Assembly (NCBI RefSeq): GCF_000002425.4
Contig: NC_037260.1
Location: 8,464,730 to 8,528,729 of the forward strand
Length of the DNA: 64,000 bases
Direction: 5' to 3'
Source of the DNA: Physcomitrium patens
Taxonomy: Eukaryota > Streptophyta > Bryopsida > Funariales > Funariaceae
Each line of letters begins with the position of its first letter. Position 1 is the first letter of the stretch. Below the pieces are notes generated by a model. That model ran no database searches. It was not told the DNA's origin and saw only the letters and a list, made by a program, of their open reading frames with translations. Of the stretch, positions 36,211 to 48,529 are shown in pieces. The translations under genes and the position numbers were made by a program.

Positions 36211-36550
36211 TCGAGAAAGAATTATATGAGTTAGGAACATTAGAAGATGATGAAAGATTTTTGGTATTTATCAAGAAAATGGATTGGAAGATTTTTGGAT
36301 AAAATTACATCTATTAGATTAAAGGATGATGATAAGAGAAGTGAGTGAAGATATTCAAACAAAAGTAAATATAAATAAATAATAAAGACTTTTTTGAAGA
36401 TATAAATCTTTCAAGACAACAAGATGATTTTGATTTGAATAGCAAATATGAAAAAGAATTGGATGAGGACATTGAAAATATTGTATGAATCAAACAAAGT
36501 TGGATAATTTGGTGTATACCAAAAGATGCACAAGTTCAAAGGGAGTAGAT

Positions 36551-36907
36551 GTCGTGTTGTAACACAATTATATGGTGAAAGATGATAATATGGATCTTAT
36601 TATAGAAGAGCCAAGTTAAAAGATAAAATAGAAAAATATAGATAAAAGATAGGAAGGTAGTATAACTTTTAGTAGTAGTACTGCTTTTTTAGAAAAGTGA
36701 CCTCTATTTACTTTGTAGGACCATAAATAAGACAAAATAAGGTAGATTGGAAAAATAAATGATATAAGTATGTTTAGGAAGAAGTTAAGAATAAATTCTA
36801 GCAAAAATTATCTAAAAAAACTAGATATTGATACCCAAAGAGGGTTGATTATGAACTAGGGTCGAAATCAGATCATGAGGCACAAAACCAAGCATTGACA
36901 ATAATTT
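36551..36907 (+). repeat. family X element 3' LTR, left part
   Basis: It is nearly the same as 32840-33190 and stops at the AATTT target site of copia-2. It resumes at 42184 after the second target-site copy. Confidence 0.85.
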
Positions 36908-37210
36908 TATTAAAAAAAAGAAGTCTAAAAGCTAAAAAGACTTAGCATAAGCAAGGATTGTAGTTTAAAAGAAGTGTAGAGAAAGATGATTCTTTCTTCC
37001 AACACTTTTTACTTATAGGTGGTGGTTTTCTCACTAACAAGGTAACTTTCATCTTTTGGATATTACATCCATTTCTACCTCATCCAACTAAATCCTTGAT
37101 GCCACCACAATAACTTACTTTAATTCTTTGCTATCTTTTGACTATTAGCAACATACTATGCTTCATTTCTATGTGATTGTAACTAAGCAAGTACTTGCTA
37201 ATCTTCAACA
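36908..37210 (-). repeat. copia-2 3' LTR
   Basis: A 303-bp unit next to the purine tract at 37211-37220, paired with 41876-42178. Confidence 0.9.
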
Positions 37211-37228
37211 CTCTCACTTTGTTAATAT

Positions 37229-40200
37229 TCAAAAGGCTTTTAATCCTAATCTCTGAATCAAGTTATGATGCTTCTCCTTCACTTATGCCTTTGTAAGCAC
37301 ATCAGTAAGCATGTTATTTTTAGAACAATACTTTATACCTATTATTCCATCTTCAATCTTCTCTCATATGAAATGATGTTGAACATCAATGTGCTTGGTC
37401 CTTGAGTGGTGTTTTGGATTTTTGGCAAATACAAGACATCCTTGATTGTCACACATAATTGGAGTTGCTTCTAATTGTACTAGACTCATATTTTCTAAGA
37501 GTTGCCTTATCCAACATGCCTCCATTGCACAATGACTTACTGCCATGTACTCCACCTCCATCGTTGATCTTGCAATGGTAGGTTGTCTCTTACAATTCCA
37601 TGAAATGGCTTCCACTCCAATGAAGAACACATATCCTATTGTGGATCTTTTATCATTTTCATCTCTAGCCCAATCCACATCACAATAACCTTGCAAGTCA
37701 ATGTTCTTACCACCAACGCACAATTTGAAATCTTTTGTACCTTTTAAATACCTCAATATCCTCTTTACCATTTTCCAATGCATTGGTCCAGCTTTAGATA
37801 TGTATTGGCTTACAACACTCACCGCATATGCAAGATCCACTCTTATGGCTACTATTGCATTCATGAGTGAGCCTATTGCTGCCTTGTATGGAATACTTTG
37901 CATCTCACCTTCAACTTAAGCAAACTCCTCATCCGTGAGCTTCATCAACTTCAAATTTGCCTTCAAGGGTGTTACAATGGACTTGCACTCCTCCATGTTG
38001 AATCGTTTCAATACTTCTTCAATGTACTTAGTTTGGCTCATTGTAATGGTCTTATTACCATGATCTCTTACAAATTCCACTCCCAAGCAATAGTGCAACT
38101 CTTCCAAATCACTCATCTCATATTCCTTCTCTAATTTGACCTTCAACTAATCCATCTTTTTCATATTGTTAGCCAAGATGATCAAATCATCAACATAAAG
38201 GATTATAATTAGTAAGAACTCTCTAGATTGCATCATATATAATAAATGATTAGCTTCACTCCTCACAAATCCTTCATTAATAAAGAAGGTGTCAATTCGT
38301 TGGTACCATGCCCTTGGTGATTGTTTCAATCCATACAAGGATTTCTTCAATTTACACACAAGATGTTATTTGCCTTGTTGTACAAATCCTTGAGGTTGGT
38401 CCATATAGATGTCTTCTTCGAATTTTCCATTCAAAAAGGCTGTCTTCACATCCATTTGGTGTATTTCCAAATCCATTATTGTCCCAATTGCTACAATGGT
38501 CCTAATGGTAGTGAATTTGGTAACAGATGCATAAATCTCATTGAAATCAATTCCAGCAACTTGTGAGTATCTTTTTGTAACTAATCTTATCTTGTGCCTC
38601 ACGACCACATCCATTGCATCTCTTTTAGTCCTAAATACCCACTTACAATCAACACTAGATCGATTTGCTAGAAGAAGTATCAATTCCCATGTACCATTGT
38701 CTATAAGAGATTGATACTCTTCTTCTATAGCCTTCTCCCTCTTGATTGCATCTTCACACTTCATAGCATCATACAAAGACAATGGATCAGCAAGAAGAGC
38801 AACATTTGCATGTTCTTCACTTACTTGAGGGAAGATATGGTCCTTCCACCATTTGCCACGTTGCCTTCTTTCTCTCAAAGAATATCTCCTTTCACTTGTA
38901 GAAGAATATTCACCTTGTTGCACTCCTTGTTCTTTTCTAACTTTCTTCTCTTTTAAACCTTATCATTTATCACTCAATGGTTGATACTCTTCATCATTAT
39001 CATCGCCCAATCTTCAACATCTTCATTTCTTTCATTGCTAGTCCTATCAATTCTAGGAGCCTTCATCTTTTCAACCTTCTTCAGCTTTTGATCTTCATCA
39101 TCTTCATTGTCTTTATCTTCTTGTTTCTTTCTTGAATTCAAAGATGTGTCCATAAACATACCATTACTCCCACTTCGACACATCTCTAAGTGCTCACAAG
39201 CACTCTTGTGCTCCAAAAATTCAACATCACGACTTTTGATGATCTTCTTGGTTTTCAAGCATATTAGCCTATATACCTTAGTACCTTCACAATAATCAAG
39301 AAATACACACTTTTTACCTATTGCATCAAGTTTGGACCTCATACAATCTGGTATTTTTGCATATGCAATGCAATCAAAGGTCTTCATATGAGAAATGCAA
39401 GGTTGTCTCCTACTCCAAGCTTCTTGTGGTGTCATTGATGTAAGAGCACTTGTTGGACACCTATTTCTTATATATACTACATTCACCACAGCTTTCGCTC
39501 AAAACTCATAGCCAAGATTTTGAGCATGAAGCATGCTCGTTGCCATCTCTACAATGGTTTGATTTATCCTTTCAGCAATACCATTTTGTTGTGGAATGTA
39601 TGGAGTTGTGGTTTGTCTAGTAATTCCTTCATTCTTCAAATAAATATCAAATTGCTTAGTCATGTACTCACCTCCATTATCTGTATGCAGCACCTTGATC
39701 TTGCATTCACTTTGTTTCTCAACAAGTGGTTTAAACTCCTTAAACCTCCAAAAGTATTTACTCTTGGCTTTAAGAATGTAGATCCAAATCTTTTTTGAAT
39801 AATCATCAATGAAAGTGAGAAAATACCTCGATCCTCCAATACCTATGTTTTTCATAGGTCCACATACATCCAAATAGATAATCTCCAACAGTTTGATAGG
39901 ACGCGTTGCTACACTCTTTGAAAATGAGGCTCTTTGTTGTGTGCCTTGTATGCATCTTTCACATGCAAGTTGTTTTATATTTTGGCTTGTATTGCCAAGA
40001 TCTAAGCCAGTTATCATGGTCTTGACCTCTCTCATGCTCTTCACATTCAAATGGCCAAGGCAATGATGCCATATATTCAACTTGTCTTGGTTTGATGTCA
40101 ATTCAGCAAATACGGCTACCTCTACTCTATTCACCTTCTTAAAAATGAGGTAGTATAAATTTCCTTCTTTCAAGCCTTTGAAGACCTTGTCTCTACTTAA

Positions 40201-41319
40201 TATTCTTATAAAATATCTATTCTTGTCAAATTGAACTTTAAAACCTTCCATTACAAGTTTATTCACCGAAAGTAGGTTTTGCTTCATCTTAGGTACATAA
40301 AAGACGTTTTTGAATCTGATCCTATTGGTTTGTCCATTCACAACCACATCTATCATAATAGAGCCAATTCCAATGGCTTTACATATACCACTATTTGCCA
40401 ATACCACGTTTCATGTTGAAATAGCCTCATAAGTATCAAATGAACACTTATAAGGTATCATATGCTTAGAACAATCTGAATCTACAATCCATCTTGATAT
40501 GGCAGCCATAGAGGTCCCATTTGTTGCCGTGAAGGCATAATCTTATCCTCCAAACTCATCTTGCATACTATTTGCATTGTCCTTCTTCATCTTTTTACCT
40601 TTGTAGTAATTTCGAGTAAAATGGCTTACTTTGCCACAAATGAAGTAAGATTTGACATTACCTCGTTGATTTGAATAGTTACCCTTGCCTTGATGTGAAT
40701 AGAGTACTGAATCTTCACTTTGAGGCTCTTTTTCTTTCTTCTTGGTTACTTTATGGGCAAGTCTTGCCGTCACATAATCCATTGTAAGCTCTTTTAGCTT
40801 GATGGACTGTAATACCACAATAAAGTAGTTATAGGATCCGGAAAGGTTCATTAGCAAGGTCATGACAATATCACTTTCTTCTAAAGGCTTGTTAATAATT
40901 GCTAGTTGATTTGCAAGAGCCTTTACCTTATTGACATGAGTCATGAGGTCTTCACCTTCTTCCATCTTGCAAGTAAAGAACTTCCTCCTTGTATAGATGA
41001 TGTTGGATAAGTTTTTACTCTCATAGATATTGCAAAGAGTCTTCCATGCTTCCGCTAGTCATTTGTAAGAGATAATGTAGAAGAAGTTGGCTTCATCTAC
41101 ATTGGTTGCAATCAATCCAAAAGCCTTCTTTTCACGACATTTGAACTCCTTCTTCTCCTTCATATCAGCATCTTTGCTTGGAGCCTCTTCACTTTCATCT
41201 ACAATATCCCAAAGATCCAAAGATGCCAACAAAAGTTCTATTTTTATCTTCCAATGGTAGAAATTGTTACCTCTAAACTTCTCAATAACTCTCAATCCTT
41301 CACCCTCACTTAAAACCAT
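37229..41319 (-). pseudogene. copia-2 gag-pol, interrupted
   Basis: The start is ATG 41319 (LRVIEKFRGNNFYHW). Gag spans 40543-41319 with one break and a zinc knuckle that has lost Cys ligands (ICGKVSHFTRNYYKG). The protease region lies near 40410-40520. The frame 39499-40407 (302 aa) holds the end of the protease region, GAG-pre-integrase (HHCLGHLN), and the integrase core with HTDNGGEYM and a QQNGIAERINQT segment. Integrase C-terminal sequence continues at 38974-39489. RT spans about 37916-38923, with MDVKTAFLNG, MDQPQGFVQ and the active-site YVDD (ILYVDDLIILAN). RNase H spans 37364-37903 (GYCDVDWA, RSTMEVEYMAVS) and the polyprotein ends at TGA 37229-37231. Only a handful of stops and shifts separate these blocks, fewer than in copia-1. 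Confidence 0.9.
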
Positions 41320-41875
41320 GTCTAAAGAAGAGTTCTATCAAAAAAGTTTATAAGAAGAAGTCCTAATGCTGTCAAAAATCAGCAAGAAGGTTTTGCTGCC
41401 TTAAAATCCCAGAATCCTTCTTTGTGAACAAACTAGTATTTTTATTCTCAAAAAAACTCTCAACTTCACTTCTAAGACTTTTCACAAGTCTGATGACTTA
41501 TCTGAGTGTCTAAAATCTGATTTTCCACTCTAATATCTCTCTTATGCTCATAAATCACCTCTATACACCATAAGAGGCCTTTTAAGTACAATCAATAACT
41601 TTAGGATATGAAATCATAAAGTTAGATTACCAAGGATCTATCTCAGCAAAAGTACAATGCAAACTTTGTCTATAGGTGAAAAACAAGACACTAATACCAA
41701 AATGATCTTAACTGCAAGTAAGAGCAAACCATGATCTAGATCTAGATCTGAATCTGAAAGTTAGGTTCTTCCAAAGCCTAACATCAGCAACAACAACTTG
41801 ATCTACTCTACACTTACAAAACCACTTCAAAGAACTTCAAAAAATACTCAAGCAAATGTGAGTGAGCCCATAACC

Positions 41876-42178
41876 TATTGAAGAAAAGAAGTCTAAAAGC
41901 TACAAACACTTAGCATCAGCAAGGATTATAGTCTAAAAGAAGTGTAGAGAAAGATGATTCTTCCTTTCAATACTCTTTACTTGTAGGTGGTGGTTTGCTC
42001 ATCAATGAGATAACTTTCATCCTTTGGATATTACATCCATTTCTACCTCATGTAACTAAATCCTTGGTGCCACCACAATAACTTACTTTAACTCTATGCT
42101 ATCTTTTGACTATTAGCAACATACTATGCTTAATCTCTATGTGGTTGTAACTAAGTAAGTACTTCTTGATCTTCAACA
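41876..42178 (-). repeat. copia-2 5' LTR
   Basis: A 303-bp unit adjacent to the putative primer-binding site on the minus strand, paired with 36908-37210. Confidence 0.9.
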
Positions 42179-42183
42179 AATTT

Positions 42184-42712
42184 TGAGTTTCTTTTGTAGA
42201 TTGGAGAGTAGGATTTGATTTAGGGTTAGGATTTGATTTAGGATTTAGGATTTGATTAGGGTTTGATTTAGGATTAGGATTTGATTTAAGATTAGGATTT
42301 GGTTAAGAGTTGATTTAGAGTTTAGGATTTGATTAGGATTTGATTAGGATTTGATTTAGGATTTGATTTAGGATTTAGGATTTTATTAGGATTTATTTAA
42401 GATTTAAGATTTAGTTAGTTTTTGAGCTAAATTTTGAATGAATTCTAATAAGATTTTAATTAAGATTGAATTGAGATGTATTTGAGATATATTTGTGATC
42501 ATTTTAATATTTTTAATTTTTTTTTATTATTTCTTTATAATTCCTTTGAGATTTCTTTGAATTTTATTAAAGCTTGCTTAGTATTATTATGATCTAATTA
42601 GAATTTAGTTAGTATTCTATTAGAGTTAGAATTTTATTGTTATAATTTCTATTCTAATTTCTACAGCCAAGTGCTTAGAGTATTTTCAAGCAAGATTCTA
42701 TGTATTACGACA
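42184..42712 (+). repeat. family X element 3' LTR, right part
   Basis: It continues at tgagtttcttttgtag, parallel to 33195 onward in the 5' LTR. It contains the telomere-like array and ends tattacgaca at 42712. Confidence 0.85.
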
Positions 42713-43110
42713 ACGTGTTTATAATTGATTAGTAAGTTAGATATTTAGTCAAAAAATTAATCATGTGCCATGTGCATTGGTAGCTTATAGAATAAGTTAA
42801 ATATATGGTGCACATATAAAAAACTTACCTTACAAGTTAAGATATATATCTAACAAAGTTAATACATGTTGGAGGTCTTATAAAACATTGCTATATAGCT
42901 CTTAGTTAGATAGTATATATAGAGGCAAGAGTGAAGCCTTTTTCATTCTTGTCAATGCCTTTCTAGTCCTTAGTCTTATCTCAAGACTTTCTAGTCTTCT
43001 TATCTTTGGCAATAGCTATTTTAATTTAATATATTATCAACTTTGAGTAATTTCCTAATATTTTTGAGTGACACAAGAATATATTAAAGATTCTTTTTTT
43101 GACATTCATA
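42713..43110 (+). repeat. gypsy-4 5' LTR, right part
   Basis: It aligns with 59208-59619 of gypsy-3, including tggaggtcttatagaat-like and agagtatatatggagacaag-like stretches. It ends near 43110, where a cattcatatctttaata-like sequence replaces the ttgttgaca end. Confidence 0.7.
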
Positions 43111-43388
43111 TCTTTAATAATTTGATAAGAATTTTAACTTATTATTTATGTCTTATTTTAGAAGTAAATGAGTTATTTTATTTCTATTATTATATTTTAA
43201 AGTTTGTAAATTATTTAATTTTAAATAAATAATTTAATTTTATAATGCTTATTTTTTCTTTAAAGAGAGTGAATTATCCTTCTTTTTGGAAATTTTTATT
43301 TGATATTTGAGGTTGTAGATTATCCTCTTTTAATTTAATTTTTTGAATTCATTTCAATTATTTGTGGAAAGAAAGATCATAGATGCTA

Positions 43389-43935
43389 TTCTTAACAAAA
43401 ATAAAAAATGGATTTGTATTATTTAAAATCTTCAAGAGCTTATTAATACTCTAAGAATAAAAATCTCTTATTTTTTCAATGTGAATCATAGAGGCATTAT
43501 TCCTACGTCTATCAAAGAAGTCAACAATAAAGTTTAAAGTTTGCATTAAGAAATTGTGCAATTAAGAGAAGTAAGCAAAAAAAATTTATAATTGAATCCA
43601 AAGAGTTTTCTTACTACAAGTATAAGGGAGCTGAAGACAAGTATGCCAAAGAAGTTTGATAGAATAAGATCAAAATTTTAGAGGTTTTTACAACAAGTAA
43701 AGCTCTATCAAAGATTGTATCTTTTTTAATACAATGATGGATTTATTTAAGTTAGATTCATCATGATACTTTTCTCTAAGAGTACTCTTTTTTGGTTTGC
43801 ATCTTTGATGGAAAAAGATTCATTAATTTTATATATTTGAATTCATTCTTGAAAGTACTTATGACTATATTTGGAGAAAGTGATAAAAAAAGGATAGCAG
43901 AGACCAAGCTCATATTGCTATGATAAGAATGAAGT
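43389..43935 (+). pseudogene. gypsy-4 gag remnant
   Basis: It lines up block by block with 59872-60420 of gypsy-3. Shared features are an initiating ATGGATGCTA-like start, the NHxG(G/I)xIP stretch, and the segment with ccaaagaagtttgatagaat. Stops are frequent. No pol part follows. Confidence 0.65.
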
Positions 43936-43940
43936 TCAAC

Positions 43941-44255
43941 GACCACTTATGTAACTAAATTCTCTAGTTGTACTTTGGTTGCCAAAACCTCTTTGGAATC
44001 ATTGCTCTATTGCTGTTGCATAAATAATGTAAATGCTTAAAATATTTTTGTAGTATTTGGATCAAAGTACATATCTTATTCACTAGTAAAAAATCCACTT
44101 GAAGCTCTACTTGAAGATTTACTTGAATTTTCAACCAAAGTTCTATCAAAGACTCCAAATTCAACCTTCTTGCCTTTACATGCCTCACTTTCAAATAACC
44201 ACAAATACAATTCAATACCTTCTACCACAATCATTCATATTGAGTTCACCACTTA
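43941..44255. other. unassigned AT-rich segment between two retroelement pieces
   Basis: It lies between the lost end of gypsy-4 Gag and the family-Y LTR. An open frame on the minus strand (43964-44215) shows no recognisable domain. It may be more of a degraded gypsy element. Confidence 0.35.
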
Positions 44256-45297
44256 TGCCATATTACATGTTGTTTTGTTTAGAAATGCATTAGACATCTT
44301 GTTGTGGAAGGTAGGATTGTGTTTTACAGGTATCTAAGAATCAGATTATGAAAAAATGCCTAAAAACCACACTAATGTTATTAGGTTGCTAACTTAAAAG
44401 TTAATGCAAATATTCCAACAATAATTTCTTCTTCTCCAATTATTAACTTAAATTCAAAATTGATGTGAAGCTTGATCTTGAAGTCTTCTAAGACCATGAA
44501 AAATTTCACTTTGATCCAACTAATAGATCTTCAAATATCATAGAAACACTATCCAATCTCAAACTGCCAACTTCTGATACCTTCTTATATCAAAACCTAG
44601 ATATCTCTTAAGTGCACTATTAGATATTTACAAAATTTTACATACACTTAGCACACCTAATTAACTAAGTACTACCAAATTTTGAACTATAGATGTGATA
44701 CCAATCTCATGAACTAACCAAGAGTACTAGCCTTAATTGTATTGTATAAATCCCAAGTTGCTCAAATAAACCTTGAGTTTTAATAACAATTTCTAAGTCC
44801 AAAAAAACTCTACAAAAATAAGTCTTATACTTCTAAAACAAGTTCTAAGCTAGCTCTTGAATCCTAATCTCCGATCTTCAAATAAAACCCTATTTTATCC
44901 TAGGCAGTCATTTTAGTTGCCACAGGTCTGATTTTAATCCTGTCTTACAAATGGTCGACCCTTGGATATCAATCTAAACTTTCCTTAGGGTTTTTAGTCC
45001 AATTCTATCTTCAACTTTATCCTTGTATTAACCATAATAATTATTTATTTTTTCTAATCTAATTTCTTTAATTTATTATCATTCTAAAGCAGTAAAAGAG
45101 TCTCTATATCCTAAAAGGTAAAATTACTAATCAATCTTCAACCTACTAAATATTAAATTAAGAAAATAAACTAAAAGACTTTTATAAAAGTGATTTTTAA
45201 ATATTTTGAATTATCATTAAATCAAAATAATTAGATATTTAATTAAAAATTCAATTTTAATTATATTTTTTGTATATAGTCATATTATATCATGATA
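44256..45297 (-). repeat. solo LTR, family Y (copy A, 1042 bp)
   Basis: It aligns end to end with 52106-53428. The left end is tgccatattacatg (tatcgtattacatg in the other copy). Shared inner blocks include tgtggaaggt and caaatggtcgaccct. The right end is catattatatcatgata (catattatatcacgaca in the other copy). No coding capacity was seen. Confidence 0.72.
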
Positions 45298-45448
45298 ATA
45301 TAAAAAATACCGTTCTTTCTATATTCTCTCTTACAATAGGCATCTAATAATATTTACTCCAAATATTCACTTTATTAAAGATGGTCACATCTTAAAATTA
45401 TTTAAAAAAATCATCTTTGCATAGAAGTGGATATACATTTTTAATAGT

Positions 45449-47380
45449 TTACTTATTAAGGTTTTGATATTTGATGTGAAGCCAAAGTCCACCATCTTTC
45501 TTTGGTCCAAAAAATATAGGTATTTCCTATGGTGATGTACTTTCTTGAATGAGGTCCTTCTCTAAAAATTCATCTAATGCTTTTGTAGCTCTTCAAGTTC
45601 ATTTGGTGCTAGATAATAAATTGGTTGACTTGCTGATTTAGCTCAAAACAATAGTTCTATTTGAAAGGAAGTCCCTCGATCAAGAGGCACACCACTAAGT
45701 ATGTTGGTTGGAAAGATATTTCAATATTCTCGTATAAGTTCTTTTATCCATTCTACTCCTTTAATTATCTTATCCACCACTAATACAAGATTAAAAACCA
45801 CTATTTATACTGATTGCTTATACTATACTTTCTTCTTTGTAAAGGACATCTCTATGAGTAAGTCTTTAGTTGTAGATTAATTTCCTCTTTACTTGATGTG
45901 GAGGTACAAAGAGTCACCTTGCACCCACCATCTTTGAAGAAGATTGCCCTTGCTACCCAATCAACTTGCTTATTTTCTACCTTTAACCATAGCATACAAA
46001 AAATAATATCATATCTTAGCTTTGTTATCTTAAAACTCTCAAGACATAGATGTCAATTAATTTTAACTTTTCTTTTTTATATGTTTCACCTAATATGTTT
46101 CTCTATCATCTATAAGATATATATTCATTTTCTTGATTATCTTGGTTTTAATCCCAACTTGATTGACAATTTTAGTTGAGATGTAATTTTTTGTAGAGCT
46201 ACAATCGACAAGCACTTGACATAGTTGTCCTCTTAGTAGCCCCATTAGATGCACCGAATGATTTTTTTTATAGTTATCCAAGGCCATGCCATTTGCCTTT
46301 GAAAGTAAATATCTATCTCCAACATTGATCCTCGATGCCTTTATTAAGGTGCCTTATTTCTTTACTTTGTCTCATTATCAATTTGATAAATTTTAAGATT
46401 ATGAATCCATTGATGATTGAATTTTGATGTTTTAAATAACCTCCAATTTGATGGCCTTGCTCCTAAAAATGAAAACTTAATTTTTTTTGCACAAATATTT
46501 GTCATCTTTCTAGTGTCAATGATCTTTATAGGGCATCAATTTCTATTGGCATTACTTATTGTACCATAGTATTAGATAGAGATATAGAACTTTGTACTAT
46601 AGGTTGTATTCCATAATTTTTGAAATCTATAGTATTGACCCTCTTTGCAATCCAAATTGTATCTTCAAATGTTTGTGGATCCTTCAGTTCTACATCTTGC
46701 TCGATCCTAGGTTTCAAATCTCGTAGAAATTGATCCATCATCTTTATCTCTGAAATATTACCAATTTAGAGGCATAAAAATTTGAATCAAGAGACATAAT
46801 CTTACATTGATTTAGATTGTATAAGATTTTTTAACTGATCACATACTATCTTCTCGGCATTGATGGACCAAAATCGATTTCTAAACCCAGTCTCAAACTC
46901 TTCTTAATCACAAAATTCACTTTGCATTCTATAGCTTTGAACTTCATGTTACCACCAAATGGCTGCCACATCTTTCAAATAGCTAGCTGCTTATATAATT
47001 CTTTCAATGATATTTGTCCCAAATAATTGGAGGTATTGTTGCATATTGAAGAGCCATTGACATACATCTTCTTGTCTTGAAGTATCAAAGTATGTACTAG
47101 GCTTATTTAATTTCAGCCTAACAAATGTTGACTTCCTTCTTCTAGAAGCTTTTATTTGTCCTTACAAAGTAGCTAACTAGCCTAAGAGGTGTTATATTTG
47201 AGCTTCTATGTGAGATTGCTCCACTACATCTTCCATGCTATAATTTTCTTGCTAAACTCTACTATTATAATGCCTTCTCACCTTTCAGTTGACTTTTTTA
47301 GAATAGTTCATGGTAGTCTCACTATAATATCCAATGTGACTATAATAATTGACTTCAAACTAAATGATGGTTATTGATAT
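45449..47380 (-). pseudogene. gypsy-7 gag-protease-RT remnant
   Basis: The minus strand shows a Gag piece with MDQFLRDLKPRIEQDVEL (46556-46741). An aspartic-protease stretch GQLCQVLVDCSSTKNYIS follows (46090-46287), where the usual D-S-G-S/T has become DCSS. The start of RT reads IFFGPKKDGGLWLHIKYQ (about 45460-45530). Frames are broken and the protease active site is altered, so it is inactive. Confidence 0.75.
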
Positions 47381-47402
47381 AGTACTACGAAATAGTCAAA
47401 TA

Positions 47403-47418
47403 CTTGCTTTGATATCAA
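47403..47418 (-). other. primer-binding site, initiator tRNA-Met type
   Basis: The minus strand reads TTGATATCAAAGCAAG, which is the common plant retroelement site TTGGTATCAGAGCAAG with two G-to-A changes. It lies directly downstream of the LTR and upstream of Gag. Confidence 0.75.
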
Positions 47419-47419
47419 T

Positions 47420-47969
47420 AAAATAAAATCAATGTATCTTGAGAGTCTAAAACTTTTCTAATTTACAACAACATAAAATCTTATCACAAAGTGGAATAAA
47501 ATGGACCAAAACAAAACTCAACAAATTTAAACAGAATAGGATACAAAAGATAAAACTATGCAAATAAAAATAGAATAAATCAAAACTAAATAAAAAGATA
47601 CAAAACCAAACTTTACTAAGAGGGGAGGTCTAAAGCCATACCTGACTAGATGCCCTTAGAATTTTAGCCAATCCTATTTATACTTTATTCTACCACCCTC
47701 GACTTTCTAAAATATTCCTAAATGATCAATCTTACTTAAATAACTGCTTCAAATTCCTTCTAGAAGGTTCTATGATGGATTCTACCTAAATAACCATCCT
47801 AAGTCTTTTTTAGAAGGTTTTATCGTAGATTCTATCTAGATAACCGCCTTAAATTTTTTTTAGAATATTCTATTGAATATCTTACTTTATCGAGTAGCTG
47901 AGTCCCAATTCTAGAAACTTCTATAAATTTTCAAATATGGTTCTAACTATCTTTCTCTATGTGTCAACA
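47420..47969 (-). repeat. gypsy-7 5' LTR
   Basis: About 550 bp, with one end at gtgtcaaca (47969). The other end is set by the primer-binding site. No partner LTR was found in the window. Confidence 0.6.
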
Positions 47970-48074
47970 ATACAAATATCTTTATCGTTACCTTATTATA
48001 AGAATCTTGCATAATAGCTAGTAAAGTTCATATTTTTCTTCAAGTCCTTTACCTTATTTTATAATAGAAGTTTA

Positions 48075-48529
48075 TTTAAGACAAAAAAATTATAAAGTCT
48101 TAGCCTTATTAGATTTAGGAGCCTCAACCTATTTTATAGACCAAGACTTTGTCAAAAAATAAGATGTATTTTTAATTAAAAAATCCAAACATGTACATAT
48201 AAAAATAATAGATGATAATTTATTATCTTTTAAAGATTTTATATATAAAACTACTCTTTTAGATGTAATAACTAGTGGTCATAATAGTTTAGTAATATTT
48301 AATATAATTAAATTTCTTTTTAATTCAATTATTTTAAAATTATTGTTGCTAAAAAAATATACTCTTTAAATAAATTAAATTTCTTGTAACCTTGATTATT
48401 TTCTTAGTTTAATCTTTGATTTTACTAGGCATATACAAATTCATAAGATCAATACATCTAATCCATTATTAGTAGGTGTAAGAGCTTTTATGCATGCTAC
48501 AAAAAAATGTCAACTTTTGCTATACATGC
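48075..48529 (+). pseudogene. gypsy-6 protease remnant
   Basis: It reads ALLDLGASTYFIDQDFVKK, a retroviral-type aspartic protease start (D-L-G-A-S in place of D-S/T-G-A). A stop follows, then IIDDNLLSFKDFIY and a terminal hydrophobic segment. The match to 53545-53790 and 60985-61290 is clear. Confidence 0.7.

Larger units (their letters stand above)
36908..42178 (-). mobile_element. Ty1-copia LTR retrotransposon (copia-2), minus strand, best preserved in the window
   Basis: The LTRs are 41876-42178 (5') and 36908-37210 (3'), each exactly 303 bp. They start TGTTGAAG and end CTTCAATA when read on the minus strand (CTTTAATA-like in one copy), with roughly 30 differences by eye. The element is flanked by a 5-bp direct repeat AATTT (36903-36907 and 42179-42183). 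A purine tract (AAAGTGAGAG, 37211-37220) and a putative primer-binding site (ggttatgggctca, next to 41875) sit where expected. It lies inside the 3' LTR of the X element. Confidence 0.92.
32840..42712 (+). mobile_element. non-autonomous LTR retrotransposon of family X (gag only), itself split by copia-2
   Basis: The 5' LTR is 32840-33789 and the 3' LTR is 36551-36907 plus 42184-42712, interrupted by the copia insertion. LTRs begin TGTCGT and end ACGACA (decayed to ATAATA in the 5' copy). The internal region of about 2.76 kb (33790-36550) has one broken gag-like frame and repeats, but no protease, RT, RNase H or integrase. This is the layout of gag-only terminal-repeat retrotransposons (TR-GAG/LARD-like). 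Four-base flanks acat (32836-32839) and acgt (42713-42716) could be a target duplication that has lost one CpG. Confidence 0.78.
32790..43940 (+). mobile_element. Ty3-gypsy element (gypsy-4), 5' LTR split by family-X element
   Basis: The left flank of the X element (ataatgttgactttatacat, ending 32839) matches the gypsy LTR stretch near 59187-59207. The right flank, starting at 42713 (acgtgttt...), continues the same LTR. LTR-like sequence then runs to about 43110, followed by a leader and a Gag start near 43390 that parallels 59872. Gag matches continue to about 43930, after which the element is lost. The left limit of about 32790 (gtcacaaag, compare TGTCACAG) is tentative. Confidence 0.6.
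45298..47969 (-). mobile_element. Ty3-gypsy element of a second clade (gypsy-7), 5' part, minus strand
   Basis: The 5' LTR is 47420-47969 (starts TGTTGACA on the minus strand). It is followed by an initiator-Met-type primer-binding site at 47403-47418 (minus TTGATATCAAAGCAAG, compare the usual TGGTATCAGAGC core). Gag is at about 46540-47380, protease at 46090-46287, and the beginning of RT at about 45449-45530. The remainder of pol is missing toward 45298, where a family-Y LTR lies. The protease and Gag type differ from the other gypsy copies here. Confidence 0.75.

Noticed and set aside
39499..40407. 302-codon frame as a functional host gene
   Set aside because: It is the protease-integrase part of copia-2 lying between its LTRs, with breaks on both sides.
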